This document shows, in pieces, positions 33,503 to 41,893 of a DNA stretch of 45,627 nt. Position numbers and translations under genes: made by a program. Each line of letters starts with the position of its first letter. The first letter of the stretch is position 1. Source of the DNA: Acidobacteriota bacterium (GTDB lineage Bacteria; Acidobacteriota; JAAYUB01). The stretch lies in NCBI GenBank assembly GCA_012517875.1, contig JAAYUB010000032.1, forward strand, positions 1-45,627, read 5' to 3'. The notes below the pieces were generated by a model. It was not told the origin of the DNA. It saw only the letters and a list, made by a program, of their open reading frames with translations, and made no database searches.

Positions 33503-34353
33503 GGTAGCTCCAGGCCGCGGGCCAAGGCGTCCAGATCGATGCCGTGGTCATAGCTCCAAGTCATGGGCGTGACGGAGATGTACCCGGCCTGCATGGCCCC
33601 CCAATCCGTGTCTTCCGGATAGCTGCGGGGGTCGAGCACACCCTTCACCCAGTACAGATCCCGGCCCCGGATGTTGGTCACCCGTTCGTACTGCCACATC
33701 AATTCCACCCGGCTGGCTTTGGTGACGAGGAGCCCCTTGGGATACGCCGCCAGGGCCGGCCCGTTCACGTTGAGAAACGTCTCGGCGGGAAGCGCCGCCG
33801 TCAGCAGCCGGACGATCAGCGGCTTGACCGCTGCGGCGAACGCATCGTAATTGGGCGGATCCGTCACGTCCACCGACAGCGCGATCGCCTTGATCCCCCG
33901 CAGCGCGGCCTGGCGGGCCGCCGCCACCGTACCCGACAGCAACGACACGGCTCCCGGGTTCGATCCGCGGTTGATCCCCGAGACCACTAGGTCCGGCGTG
34001 CGCGGCAGGAACACCTCCAGTCCCATGATCACGCAGGTGGCCGGAGTGGTCGCCACCGAGCATCCCACCGACTGACCGTCGATGACGTATGGCGTCACAT
34101 AGATCGGATCGTAGGTGGCCAGCCGGTGGCTGACAGCACTCTGGTTTTCCGCCGGGGCCACCACGTAGATGTCGGCGACATCCTTGAGTTGGTGATAAAT
34201 CGCCTCCAGGCCCGGCGCCCCGATACCATCGTCGTTGGTCAGCAGGATGAGCGGTCGGCACTGGGCGCCGACGGCGGTAGCGGCCAGCACCAACAGCACC
34301 AACAGCAGGATCAGGCGATCGGGCTTGCAGTCGGGGCGGGTGAGTGTCGACAT
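33493..34353 (-). CDS. surE: Exported SurE-type 5'/3'-nucleotidase
   Basis: 286-residue SurE phosphatase with an unusual N-terminal signal peptide: residues 14-33 (LILLLVLLVLAATAVGA) are hydrophobic with a likely cleavage after AVGA. The catalytic core follows: LILLTNDDGIGAPGLEAI (metal-binding Asp pair), APAENQSAVSH, SGINRGSNPG and LLSGTVAAARQAALRG. Ordinary SurE is a cytoplasmic nucleoside-monophosphate phosphatase of about 250 residues; this copy should act in the periplasm. ATG 34353 has AAGGAGAG. The frame continues open upstream across lpd with no meaning. 68 bases after the lpd stop. Confidence 0.9.
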   Translation of the reverse strand: MSTLTRPDCKPDRLILLLVLLVLAATAVGAQCRPLILLTNDDGIGAPGLEAIYHQLKDVADIYVVAPAENQSAVSHRLATYDPIYVTPYVIDGQSVGCSVATTPATCVIMGLEVFLPRTPDLVVSGINRGSNPGAVSLLSGTVAAARQAALRGIKAIALSVDVTDPPNYDAFAAAVKPLIVRLLTAALPAETFLNVNGPALAAYPKGLLVTKASRVELMWQYERVTNIRGRDLYWVKGVLDPRSYPEDTDWGAMQAGYISVTPMTWSYDHGIDLDALARGLELPKK

Positions 34354-34421
34354 GGAACGTCTCTCCTTGTCAGCGATGTGGCGTGCGGCCGGCGGCGGAC
34401 CGCCCGAGCACGCGCCCGGCG

Positions 34422-35819
34422 TCACATGTGGATCGCCGCGTCGTGGGCCGCGTGCGCGGCTTCCATCATGGCCTCCGAAATGGTCGGGTGCGGGTGGATG
34501 ACCGCGGCCAGTTCCTCGGCGGTGCACTCCAGATGAAGGGCCAGCACGGTCTCGGCCACCAGCTCGGTGGCAATGGCGCCGATCATGTGCACGCCGAGGA
34601 TCTCGCCGGTCTTGGCGTCGGTGACGATCTTGATGAACCCCTCGGTCATGTCCTCGATCTTGCTCTTGCCGATGCCGGAGAAGGGGAACTTCCCCACCTT
34701 GACCTCGGGGTAAAGCTCCCGGGCTTTCTTCTCGGTCAGACCGGTGGAGGCCACCTGCGGGGCGGAATAGGTGCAGCCGGGAATGTTGCGGTAGTTGATG
34801 GGCTGCGCCGGTCGGCCGGCGATGTGCCGGGCGGCCAGGATTCCTTCGGCCGACGCCACGTGCGCCAGCTGGGGCGTGTCGATCACGTCGCCGATGGCAT
34901 AGATGTGGGGCACGCGGGTCCGGCCGAACGCGTCCACCGGGATGAACCCGCGGGCCGATTAGAGGCCCGCCTTGTCGAGCCCCAGGCCGGCGGTGTAGGG
35001 CGCCCGGCCCACGGCCAGCAGCACCTTGGCGAAGGCGGTTTCCGTCACCTTGCCGGCGACGTCCTTGACGGACAGCACCGCGCCGTCGGGACCCGGTTTC
35101 AGGGCTTCCACCAGCGCGCCCACCTGGAATCGGATCTTCCGTTTCTTGAACGCCTTTTCCAACTCCATCGACACTTCCTCGTCCTCGATGGGGAGCAGGT
35201 GGGGCAGCATCTCGATCACCGTGACCTCGCTGCCGAGGGCGGCGTAGATCGAGGCGAACTCTACGCCCACCGCCCCGGCTCCGATCACCGCCAGTGACTT
35301 CGGCGGCTCCGGCAGGCGGAGCATGTCGGTGCTGGAAAGCACCACCCGGCCGTCGAAGCGGATATGGGGAAGCTGCTTCGGCTCCGAGCCCGTGGCGATG
35401 ATGACGTACCGGGCCTCGATCGTCTGGGCGGTGCCGTCGGCAGCCTCCAGCCGCAGGGTGTGGGGGTTCTCGAACGAGCCGTGCGCCCGGAACGCTGTCA
35501 CGTTGTTTTTCTTGAGCAGGAAGGCCACGCCCTTGGTCAATCCGGTCACCACCTTGTCCTTGCGCTGGTGCATGCGGCCCATGTCGAAACGGTAGCCGTC
35601 GACGACGATTCCGTGGTCGCCCAAATGAGCCATGTGGGCGTACAGCTCCGCGCTGTGGATCATGGCTTTCGTGGGGATGCAGCCCACGTTCAGGCACGTG
35701 CCCCCGAAGGTGGCGTCCTTTTCCACGATGGCGGTCTTGAGGCCGAGCTGAGCGGCCTTGATCGCCGCCACATACCCCCCGGGACCGCTGCCGACGACAA
35801 CAACATCAAACGCATCCAT
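34422..35819 (-). pseudogene. lpdA: Dihydrolipoamide dehydrogenase, interrupted by an in-frame TAA
   Basis: FAD disulfide oxidoreductase, the E3 of 2-oxoacid dehydrogenases. The 5' part (35819-34962) has VVVGSGPGGY, the redox CLNVGC pair in GGTCLNVGCIPTKAM, IIATGSEP, the NAD site IGAGAVGVEFASIY and VGRAPYTAGLG. After LDKAGL a TAA (34961-34959) interrupts; the same frame resumes SARGFIPVDAFGRTRVPHIY, then AIGDV, and runs to the intact His-Glu end HPHPTISEAMMEAA. Both sides are well preserved, so the lesion is young, a base error, or read through. Alignment with normal E3 suggests a few codons may be missing there. ATG 35819 has GAGG six bases upstream. Confidence 0.85.
34951..34969. repeat. 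Inverted repeat around the lpd stop codon
   Basis: CGGGCC (34951-34956) and GGCCCG (34964-34969) flank a 7-base loop that contains the stop, a possible slippage or small-deletion site. Confidence 0.6.
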
Positions 35820-35899
35820 GGCTGCCTCGCTAATCGGTAGATAGTTCTCCCGGCGGCGCCCCGCGACCGGTGGCGGACACGGGCCCGGCGAGAAACCCA

Positions 35900-35905
35900 A
35901 TTGTA
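35900..35905 (-). promoter_or_regulatory. Possible extended -10 of lpd
   Basis: Minus-strand TGCTACAAT carries an extended -10 (TACAAT at 35905-35900) about 80 bases before ATG 35819. No good -35. Confidence 0.4.
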
Positions 35906-35957
35906 GCAGAATTCACCGGACGCCAGCATTTTTCCTTCAATCACCCGCCGTTTCCGA

Positions 35958-35963
35958 TATAAT
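35958..35963 (+). promoter_or_regulatory. -10 element of the PilZ gene
   Basis: Perfect TATAAT, with the gene's ATG only 11 bases after its end. The -35 is weak. A transcript starting about seven bases downstream would be nearly leaderless. Confidence 0.5.
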
Positions 35964-35974
35964 AGACGACTGGT

Positions 35975-36343
35975 ATGGACGATGATCTGATGAGTTCCGA
36001 TTTTGTGAACGACGCGCTCGACGAGAAGCGCGGCTACCCCCGATACGTGCTCAACGTGCCACTGCGGATGCGCGGACTGAATTCCCGCGGCGAGGACATC
36101 GACACCGATATCGAGGTGGTCGATATCAGTGTGGCCGGCATCGGCTTTCGCTCCCATCGCCGATTCGAGGACGGCGACATCCTCTACGTCTCGCTCAAAG
36201 GCAAGGACTACACCTCCGACGTCAGCATCCAGATCGTCTGGAAAGAGGGACAGCAGAACCGGTACGGTGCGCGCATCCTCGCCGTCTCGTCCGTGGCGGC
36301 GTCCGGCGGGCCGCCATCCCCCAAAGCGCCGCAACCCAGTTGA
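35975..36343 (+). CDS. PilZ domain protein
   Basis: 122-residue single PilZ domain, a c-di-GMP receptor module. Both ligand motifs are present: R-x3-R in KRGYPRYVL (about 19-27) and D-x-S-x2-G in VVDISVAGIGF (about 48-58). The core ends near NRYGARILAV, then a Ser/Pro tail. No partner domain is attached, so it likely acts on another protein (motility, secretion or polysaccharide output). Start ATG 35975 has no Shine-Dalgarno and may be leaderless; ATG 35990 is an alternative. Confidence 0.85.
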   Translation: MDDDLMSSDFVNDALDEKRGYPRYVLNVPLRMRGLNSRGEDIDTDIEVVDISVAGIGFRSHRRFEDGDILYVSLKGKDYTSDVSIQIVWKEGQQNRYGARILAVSSVAASGGPPSPKAPQPS

Positions 36344-36445
36344 TCTCCCGCCCGGCGCCTCCCGCGCTGCGGCCTCTGTTCAGAACGGGTGGCCCGACGA
36401 CCCGATTTGCGCGATGTGGTGAATTTGATCCCGTCAAGGCAACGA

Positions 36446-37630
36446 ATGACTAAAAGCGTTCTCAAGCCCATGATCGGCTCCGTATTGCTTCTGATCGCCC
36501 TGTCGGCGCTGTGGGCGCTCACCGGCAGCCCGTTCCGAAAACCCCCTCGCCACGTCATCCTCATGATCGGTGACGGAATGGGCATCAACTCCTGGGTGCA
36601 CGCCCACTATTTCCGGTTCGGGGCCACGGCCGATTCGCAGGACGACCGCTTGGCCATGGAATCCCTCCCGGTCACCGGCCTGGCCTACACGCACTCGGCC
36701 GACAACCTGACGACCGATTCCGCAGCCTCGGCCTCCGCGCTGTGCACCGGACGGAAGGTGCTCAACGGCGATCTCTCGGTGGCTCCGGACGGCGCAGTGC
36801 TTCCGACGGTCTTCGAAGAAGCCGCCCACGAGGGGCTTGCTGTCGGGCTGGTGACTACCGGACCGGTCACGCACGCCACCCCCGCGGCGGCGTACGCCCA
36901 CGTACCCGAGCGGAACAACTACCACCAGATCTTCGACTGGCTGCTCCGCACCAGACCGGACCTGGTGTTGGGCAGTGGCACCACCGCCCGCTGGCGGCAT
37001 CTGCCGTCCGACTTCGCCCGACGGGCCCGCGCTGCCGGCTACACGGTCTGCACGAGCGCCGAAGCGCTCCAATCCGCCCGGTCGCTGCCGCTGCTGGGCG
37101 TGTTCGGCGGCGAGCGCCTCCCTTACGAGTGGGACTGGGGCAAAGACACCATGGCTTTGCCGCACCTTTCCGATCTTGTATCAGCGGCTCTGGACCGGCT
37201 TGGTTCGGATCCGGACGGTTTCATCCTCATGATCGAAGGCGGCTCCATCGACACGGCCAACCACGACAATTCGCTGGAACGGGCGGTGGGCGAGGTGCTG
37301 GAGTTCGACCGCTGCGTGGGACTGGTTCAGGAATGGGTGAAGGCCCACAGCTCCTGGAACAACGCGCTGCTCGTCGTGACCGCCGACCACGAAACGGGCG
37401 AGCTGTCGGTGCGCCAACCCGGCAAGCCGTCTCCCCGCGGTCCGGCCCCTTCCTTCAGCCCCGGCGTCGCCCTGCCGGCGAACACGTTTGCGGGCGGCGG
37501 CTACGGCTCGGACGATCATTCGGCCGCGGTGGTGGCGGTTTTCGCCCAGGGCGCGGGCAGCAGCGACCTGAGCGGCGTGATGGACAACACCCGAATCCAC
37601 AAAGTGCTGCGCCAAGCAGTCAAACCGTGA
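36446..37630 (+). CDS. Alkaline phosphatase, exported
   Basis: 394-residue phosphomonoesterase of the PhoA superfamily with an N-terminal signal peptide or anchor (about 8-27). Metal and catalytic residues seen: LMIGDGMG (Asp43), TTDSAASASALCTG (Asp91-Ser92 nucleophile), VTHATPAA (His143), IEGGSIDTANHDN (Glu264, Asp269, His273), TADHETG (Asp314, His315) and a late GSDDHSA His. All are intact, so it should release phosphate in the periplasm. ATG 36446 gives the short N-terminus; an upstream in-frame start at 36389 adds 19 unrelated residues. Confidence 0.92.
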   Translation: MTKSVLKPMIGSVLLLIALSALWALTGSPFRKPPRHVILMIGDGMGINSWVHAHYFRFGATADSQDDRLAMESLPVTGLAYTHSADNLTTDSAASASALCTGRKVLNGDLSVAPDGAVLPTVFEEAAHEGLAVGLVTTGPVTHATPAAAYAHVPERNNYHQIFDWLLRTRPDLVLGSGTTARWRHLPSDFARRARAAGYTVCTSAEALQSARSLPLLGVFGGERLPYEWDWGKDTMALPHLSDLVSAALDRLGSDPDGFILMIEGGSIDTANHDNSLERAVGEVLEFDRCVGLVQEWVKAHSSWNNALLVVTADHETGELSVRQPGKPSPRGPAPSFSPGVALPANTFAGGGYGSDDHSAAVVAVFAQGAGSSDLSGVMDNTRIHKVLRQAVKP

Positions 37631-37664
37631 GCCCGTTGCCAAGAGGCTGTTCCCGCGACTGACT

Positions 37665-38135
37665 ATGACACCACCGCGTCTGTACACCCGTCACCTCATC
37701 GAAGCACTCGTCGAGCCGGGGCTGGACGATCTCTACGCCGGACTGGTCATCGGCCGGCGCACCCGCCGGGTGGATCTCCCCGGCCGGGTATGCCGGGCCG
37801 GAATCATGAAGACCCTGCTCGGCTACGAGGTCAAGTTCGGCAGCTGCCGCAAGAGCTGCCCCGACGAGGTGACCGCCCGCTACCTGGCGATCTTCGGCAG
37901 CCTGGGTCTCAACTCGGTTCTCATCCCGTACAACCCGGTGGAGACGGCTGCGGTCCTGCCCGTGATGGAGCGCGCCTACGCTGCGCTGGAGCCGGCGGTC
38001 CGAACGTTCGCCGCACAGCACGGGCAACCGGAGCGGACCGCCGCCCTGCGGCGCCGCCTGTTCCGGCGGCTGGCCCAGCGGATCCATACGCTGTCGACCG
38101 GCGCGGTGCTCGCCGGCGAGGACGGCGCCCCATGA
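37665..38135 (+). CDS. Hypothetical protein coupled to an Fe-S protein gene
   Basis: 156-residue protein that I do not recognise. The central block looks conserved-like: CRAGIMKTLLGYEVKFGSCR, then KSCPDEVTARYLAIF and LGLNSVLIPYNPVE. It has three cysteines (about 43, 60, 64), two in a C-x3-C spacing that could bind a cluster or form a disulfide. Predicted helical, no signal peptide or membrane span. The last codons overlap the ATG of the next gene (ATGA), a sign that the two products work together. Its own start has no clear ribosome site, and it follows the phosphatase by 34 bases. Confidence 0.6.
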   Translation: MTPPRLYTRHLIEALVEPGLDDLYAGLVIGRRTRRVDLPGRVCRAGIMKTLLGYEVKFGSCRKSCPDEVTARYLAIFGSLGLNSVLIPYNPVETAAVLPVMERAYAALEPAVRTFAAQHGQPERTAALRRRLFRRLAQRIHTLSTGAVLAGEDGAP

Positions 38136-39271
38136 GCCGTCGGCGCCGCACGGCGCCAACCACTCGGCCGCCGGCCGTACCCGCCGGCGACGCCTCGTGG
38201 ACATCCCTGCGGGAGTCGCTGGCCGGCTGTGTCAACTGCGGCAAATGTCTGCCGGACTGTCCGCTGTACCAGCTCTCCCGCCGTGAAGAAGACGGTGTCC
38301 GCGGCAAGCTCAACGTCCTGCGCTGGCAGATGGACGCAGGGCTCCCCCCGTCGCCCGCCGCCACGCGCCTGTTCTGGCGCTGCCTGCTGTGCCTGCGCTG
38401 TCAGGACGCCTGCCCCTCGGGCCTCGAGCTGGTGCGGATCCTGGATGCCGCGCGGACCGCTCTGCACGCCCGCGGCCTGGCGCCCGTCCCCGGCCGGCCG
38501 GGCGCGCGGAGGGCCGCCCTCATCGTCCGCGCCGTCCGGCGGAACCGGGCCGCTCCGGTGCGCCTGCCTCTGCGGCCGCGGACGTCCTTACTACCCTTGC
38601 CGCCGGTCGGCGACGGCCGTCCGGCGCCGCTGCTGGTAAGCCCTCTGGGCCGCGTGGTGTGGGGAGGAGCGCTGGTCGCCGCGGCGGCGCTCTTCCGTCG
38701 GGGCGGCTTCGATCCGGTCGTCCAGGTGCTGCGCGGCCCCAGTCCCGTCCGGCTGCACTGGCGAGGTGACGCCGACGGGTTGCGGACCGTTCTGGCCGCC
38801 GCGTTCACCGGCGCCCCGAAGCCGACGACGCTGCTCTTTCTGGAACCGGAGCTGGCGGCTCTGTGGCGGGCGCACGGCGCGCCGGCCCAGGTGATCGATC
38901 TGGAGGACTGGCTCCTCAGCGGCGGCGCAGCGGTCCGACTGGATGCCCCACCCGTCACCGCGCTGCCGGCGCCCGTGCCCATGGCCGCTGCCGGCTGGCG
39001 GGACTGGCTGGCGCAGTGGCGCGGACTGGCCCCGGCCGCATGGCGGCCGCCGCCGGCCGAAAGCCAGGGGCTACGCGCCGAGCAGCTGGTATCCATTGAT
39101 CCGCCCGTCGCGCGCGATCTGGCGCGGCGCTGGTTGCGGCTGGCCGGCGCGACCGGCGCCGAGGCGGTGGCGCTCACCTCGCCGCGCACCCAGAGCTGGC
39201 TCCGGAGCGGCGGCGACGCCGGCCTCCCGCTGCGACCGCTCGCCATCCTCGCCGCGGGCGGCCCAGCTTGA
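38132..39271 (+). CDS. Iron-sulfur protein, GlcF/LutA-like N-terminus, without CCG cysteines
   Basis: 379 residues. After a Pro/Arg start, two 4Fe-4S motifs appear: CVNCGKCLPDCP (about 31-42) and CLLCLRCQDACPSG (about 88-101), as in GlcF, LutA and HdrD-type electron-transfer subunits. Those proteins continue with one or two cysteine-rich CCG domains. Here the remaining 275 residues have no cysteine at all, although stretches such as GALVAAAALFRRGGFDPV keep the CCG-domain pattern. ATG 38132 overlaps the previous stop. It may be an electron carrier that lost the catalytic CCG site; its partner and substrate are unknown. The frame is open further upstream but without similarity. Confidence 0.75.
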   Translation: MSRRRRTAPTTRPPAVPAGDASWTSLRESLAGCVNCGKCLPDCPLYQLSRREEDGVRGKLNVLRWQMDAGLPPSPAATRLFWRCLLCLRCQDACPSGLELVRILDAARTALHARGLAPVPGRPGARRAALIVRAVRRNRAAPVRLPLRPRTSLLPLPPVGDGRPAPLLVSPLGRVVWGGALVAAAALFRRGGFDPVVQVLRGPSPVRLHWRGDADGLRTVLAAAFTGAPKPTTLLFLEPELAALWRAHGAPAQVIDLEDWLLSGGAAVRLDAPPVTALPAPVPMAAAGWRDWLAQWRGLAPAAWRPPPAESQGLRAEQLVSIDPPVARDLARRWLRLAGATGAEAVALTSPRTQSWLRSGGDAGLPLRPLAILAAGGPA

Positions 39272-39334
39272 AATACCTTGAAGCCGCAGGCCAGATGTGC
39301 TAATGAATACGGGGCGTTCGTGGACGGGCAATCC

Positions 39335-40066
39335 ATGTCCAGAATCAAACAATTCCTGCTGAAAGTCACTAAGGCGGCCATCTTGACCGCTCTGCCTCTC
39401 GCGCTGCTGTTCGTCGGGGCCTTTGTGACCATGCTGATCACCATCCGCGGCCGCGAGGTGATCGTGCCCAACCTGACGGGCATCGAGAAGGATGTGGCCT
39501 TGGACCTGCTCAGGAAGAACCGCCTCGGCGGTGTGATCACGGGCTCGCGCTTCTCGTCCGATTTCCCGGCCGGCCAGGTGATCCAGCAGATGCCCGAAGC
39601 GAGCAGCCGGGTGAAGGCGGGCAAACAGGTCAAGCTCGTTCTCAGCGAGGGCCGCAAGCAGGTGGAGGTGCCCCGCCTGGTGGGCATGACCCTGCGGGAA
39701 GCGCAGGCGGTGCTGGGGCAGGTGGGCCTGCGGATCGGGCTGATCAGTCGCGCGGCCCTGTTGGCTTCGCCCCGCGAGCAGATCGTCGAACAGATCCCGG
39801 TGGCCGGCGAGCGGAACATCGCCACGCCCTACGTGAACCTGCTGGTCAACGTCCCGTCCGGCGACTTCAACTACGTCATGCCGGACTTCCGTGGTCTCGA
39901 AGCCCACGATGTGACGTCGTTCCTGAACCGGAACGGCTTCCTGCTGCGTCCCACCGAGCACGAGGTCTCCTTCACGCAGCGGCCGGGCTTGGTCCTGATG
40001 CACTATCCCGAACCCGGCTATCCGTTCAGCCGGAGTTCACCCATTACGCTGGTGGTGTCCCGATGA
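39335..40066 (+). CDS. PASTA domain membrane protein
   Basis: 243 residues: a short cytoplasmic N-terminus, one membrane helix (14-36), then three PASTA repeats outside (about 41-106, 107-172, 178-243: VIVPNLTGIEKDVALDLL, VEVPRLVGMTLREAQAVLG, YVMPDFRGLEAHDVTSFL). PASTA modules bind peptidoglycan fragments. No kinase or penicillin-binding domain is attached, so it is a stand-alone wall sensor or scaffold. ATG 39335 is chosen; a TTG at 39278 adds 19 residues before the helix. It overlaps rpe by 4 bases. Confidence 0.88.
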   Translation: MSRIKQFLLKVTKAAILTALPLALLFVGAFVTMLITIRGREVIVPNLTGIEKDVALDLLRKNRLGGVITGSRFSSDFPAGQVIQQMPEASSRVKAGKQVKLVLSEGRKQVEVPRLVGMTLREAQAVLGQVGLRIGLISRAALLASPREQIVEQIPVAGERNIATPYVNLLVNVPSGDFNYVMPDFRGLEAHDVTSFLNRNGFLLRPTEHEVSFTQRPGLVLMHYPEPGYPFSRSSPITLVVSR

Positions 40067-40725
40067 GCCGTACACGTTACTTGGCCCCCTCCCTGCTGTC
40101 CGCCGATTTCGCCAACCTGGAATCAGCCGTTCGCCTGGTCGAAGCCAGCGGCGCTGCCCTCATCCACCTGGACGTCATGGACGGCCATTTCGTTCCCAAT
40201 CTGACCATCGGCCCACCGGTGATCCGCGCCCTGCGCCGGATCACCTCCCTCCGTCTCGACGTCCACTTGATGATCGCCAACCCGGAGCGGAGCCTGGACA
40301 ACTACATCGCCGCGGGCGCCGACATGCTCAGCGTTCACGTCGAGGCCGATCCCCATCTGCACCGCACCATCACCCGGATCCGCGACGCCGGCCGACGCGC
40401 CGGCGTGGCGCTCAATCCGGCCACCCCCGCCGCCGCCGTGCAGGAGATTCTGCCCTGGCTGGATTTCATCCTGGTCATGACGGTCAATCCGGGCTTCGGC
40501 GGTCAGACGTTCATCCCCACGGTACTGCCCAAAATCCGGGCCCTGCGCGATGCCATCGACCGCCAGGGCCTCAACGTGGACATCTCGGTGGATGGCGGCG
40601 TCGGCCCCGACACGCTCCCCCGGCTCGTCGAAGCCGGCGTGACCATCGCCGTGGCGGGCGCGGCCGTGTTCGGGGCGCCCGATCCCGCTGCCGCTATCCG
40701 GGACTTGCAGGCTATGCTACAATAG
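40063..40725 (+). CDS. rpe: Ribulose-phosphate 3-epimerase
   Basis: 220-residue TIM-barrel enzyme interconverting ribulose-5-P and xylulose-5-P in the pentose phosphate pathway. Marks: PSLLSADFANLESAV, IHLDVMDGHFVPNLTIGPPV, LDVHLMIANPE, VMTVNPGFGGQTFI, ISVDGGVGPDT and VAGAAVFGAPD. The His and Asp metal ligands in LDVMDGHF, DVHLM and VDGG are present. Start ATG overlaps the PASTA gene stop. Confidence 0.97.
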   Translation: MSRTRYLAPSLLSADFANLESAVRLVEASGAALIHLDVMDGHFVPNLTIGPPVIRALRRITSLRLDVHLMIANPERSLDNYIAAGADMLSVHVEADPHLHRTITRIRDAGRRAGVALNPATPAAAVQEILPWLDFILVMTVNPGFGGQTFIPTVLPKIRALRDAIDRQGLNVDISVDGGVGPDTLPRLVEAGVTIAVAGAAVFGAPDPAAAIRDLQAMLQ

Positions 40726-40760
40726 TCGGCCGTTGCCATTCGCCCTGTGGAGGTCCTGCA

Positions 40761-41756
40761 TTGTCCTGGAAGAAATGGTTGTTTGCAGCCGGATTGACCG
40801 GCTTGATCCTGCTCACCGCCTGCGGCGGCAAAAAGGCAGGCCTCCAGGAACAGGCGGTCCTGCCGGACAAGACCCTCCACGAAAACGGGCTGGAATTCCT
40901 TACCAAGAGCCAGTTCATCAAGGCGCGGCTGTCGTTTCAGACGCTGATCAACACCTACGACGAATCCCCTTACCTGGAGAAAGCCAAATACTACATCGCC
41001 TACTCCTACCTGCGTGAGGGGGGCATCGAGAACCTCATCCAGGCGGAGCAGGCGTTCAAGGACTTCAAGCTCTTTTTCCCCGCCTCCGATCTGGCCGACG
41101 ACGCCCAGGCTCACGTGATCAAGATCAACATGCACATGATGAAGGAACCGAACCGCGACACCACTTACGCCCTGCGGTCCCGGGTTGAAGTGCAGAATTT
41201 CCTCAACGAATTTCCAGACTCGCCGCTGGTGAACGAGATGCGGGCGCGCCTGCAATACATCGAGGACACGTTGGCAATGAGCAATTTCCTCAAGGCCAAG
41301 TTCTATCATCGCAAAAACTTCTCCAAGGCCTCCGCCTCTCGGCTGCGCGAATGTGTCGCCCAGTACCCGCATTTCCGCTATCGTGACGAGGCGCTCTTCC
41401 TGCTGGCGGACTCCCTCGACAAGCTCAAGAACTTCGACGAGAGCACCATTTACTACGCTCAGCTTGCCCGTGGCTTCCCGTTCAGCAAGTACTTTGAAGA
41501 GGCGCGCGACCGCCTGCGCAAGCTCGAGAAGCCGGTGCCCGAGGTGGACCAGCGGCTGGCCGAAGAGAACAAGAAGTATTATGAGGAAGGCAAGTCGCTG
41601 TTCGGCGGATCCCGGGAGGCCGTCTTCGGCTCCTTCGGCCTCGGTAAGGATGAGCCGTGGCGTCAGATGGAAAAGCAGCGCGACAGGGAAGAGCGGGAGC
41701 GTCTGAAGATTGAGGCCGGCAAGACCGAGAAATCGGCTGCCAAGAAGTCCAAATAG
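40761..41756 (+). CDS. bamD: BamD-like outer membrane assembly lipoprotein
   Basis: 331-residue TPR lipoprotein (YfiO/BamD family). Signal peptide KKWLFAAGLTGLILLTACGG with lipobox Cys at 21. Helical repeats follow: LHENGLEFLTKSQFIKARLS, YLEKAKYYIAYSYLREGG, FPDSPLVNEMRARLQYIEDT, LAKAKFYHRK-like FLKAKFYHRKNFSKASA, FRYRDEALFLLADSLDKL. The C-terminus is a charged Lys/Glu coiled tail of about 90 residues. BamD is the essential partner of BamA. Starts at TTG 40761 with GGAGG seven bases before. It supports a Gram-negative cell plan. Confidence 0.85.
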   Translation: MSWKKWLFAAGLTGLILLTACGGKKAGLQEQAVLPDKTLHENGLEFLTKSQFIKARLSFQTLINTYDESPYLEKAKYYIAYSYLREGGIENLIQAEQAFKDFKLFFPASDLADDAQAHVIKINMHMMKEPNRDTTYALRSRVEVQNFLNEFPDSPLVNEMRARLQYIEDTLAMSNFLKAKFYHRKNFSKASASRLRECVAQYPHFRYRDEALFLLADSLDKLKNFDESTIYYAQLARGFPFSKYFEEARDRLRKLEKPVPEVDQRLAEENKKYYEEGKSLFGGSREAVFGSFGLGKDEPWRQMEKQRDREERERLKIEAGKTEKSAAKKSK

Positions 41757-41828
41757 GCTGATCCCACCGACCGCCGCCGGCCCGCATCCGGGGAGATTTC
41801 CCCTAACTGTATGTATCCGCAAATTTAC

Positions 41829-41857
41829 TTGAGTGACTTTTCGAGTTGTGATGTAAT
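41829..41857 (+). promoter_or_regulatory. Promoter of the receiver-domain gene
   Basis: TTGAGT (41829-41834), 17-base spacer, TGTAAT (41852-41857), about 37 bases before ATG 41894, whose ribosome site is GAGGAGG. Confidence 0.65.
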
Positions 41858-41893
41858 AGATGAAAGTCCGCCAATCCGGATGAGGAGGCGCTG

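Noticed and set aside
34354-35697. Upstream extension of the surE frame across lpd, giving a 734-residue fusion
   Set aside because: The N-terminal 450 residues are out of frame with lpd and meaningless; ATG 34353 has a good ribosome site and a signal peptide follows.
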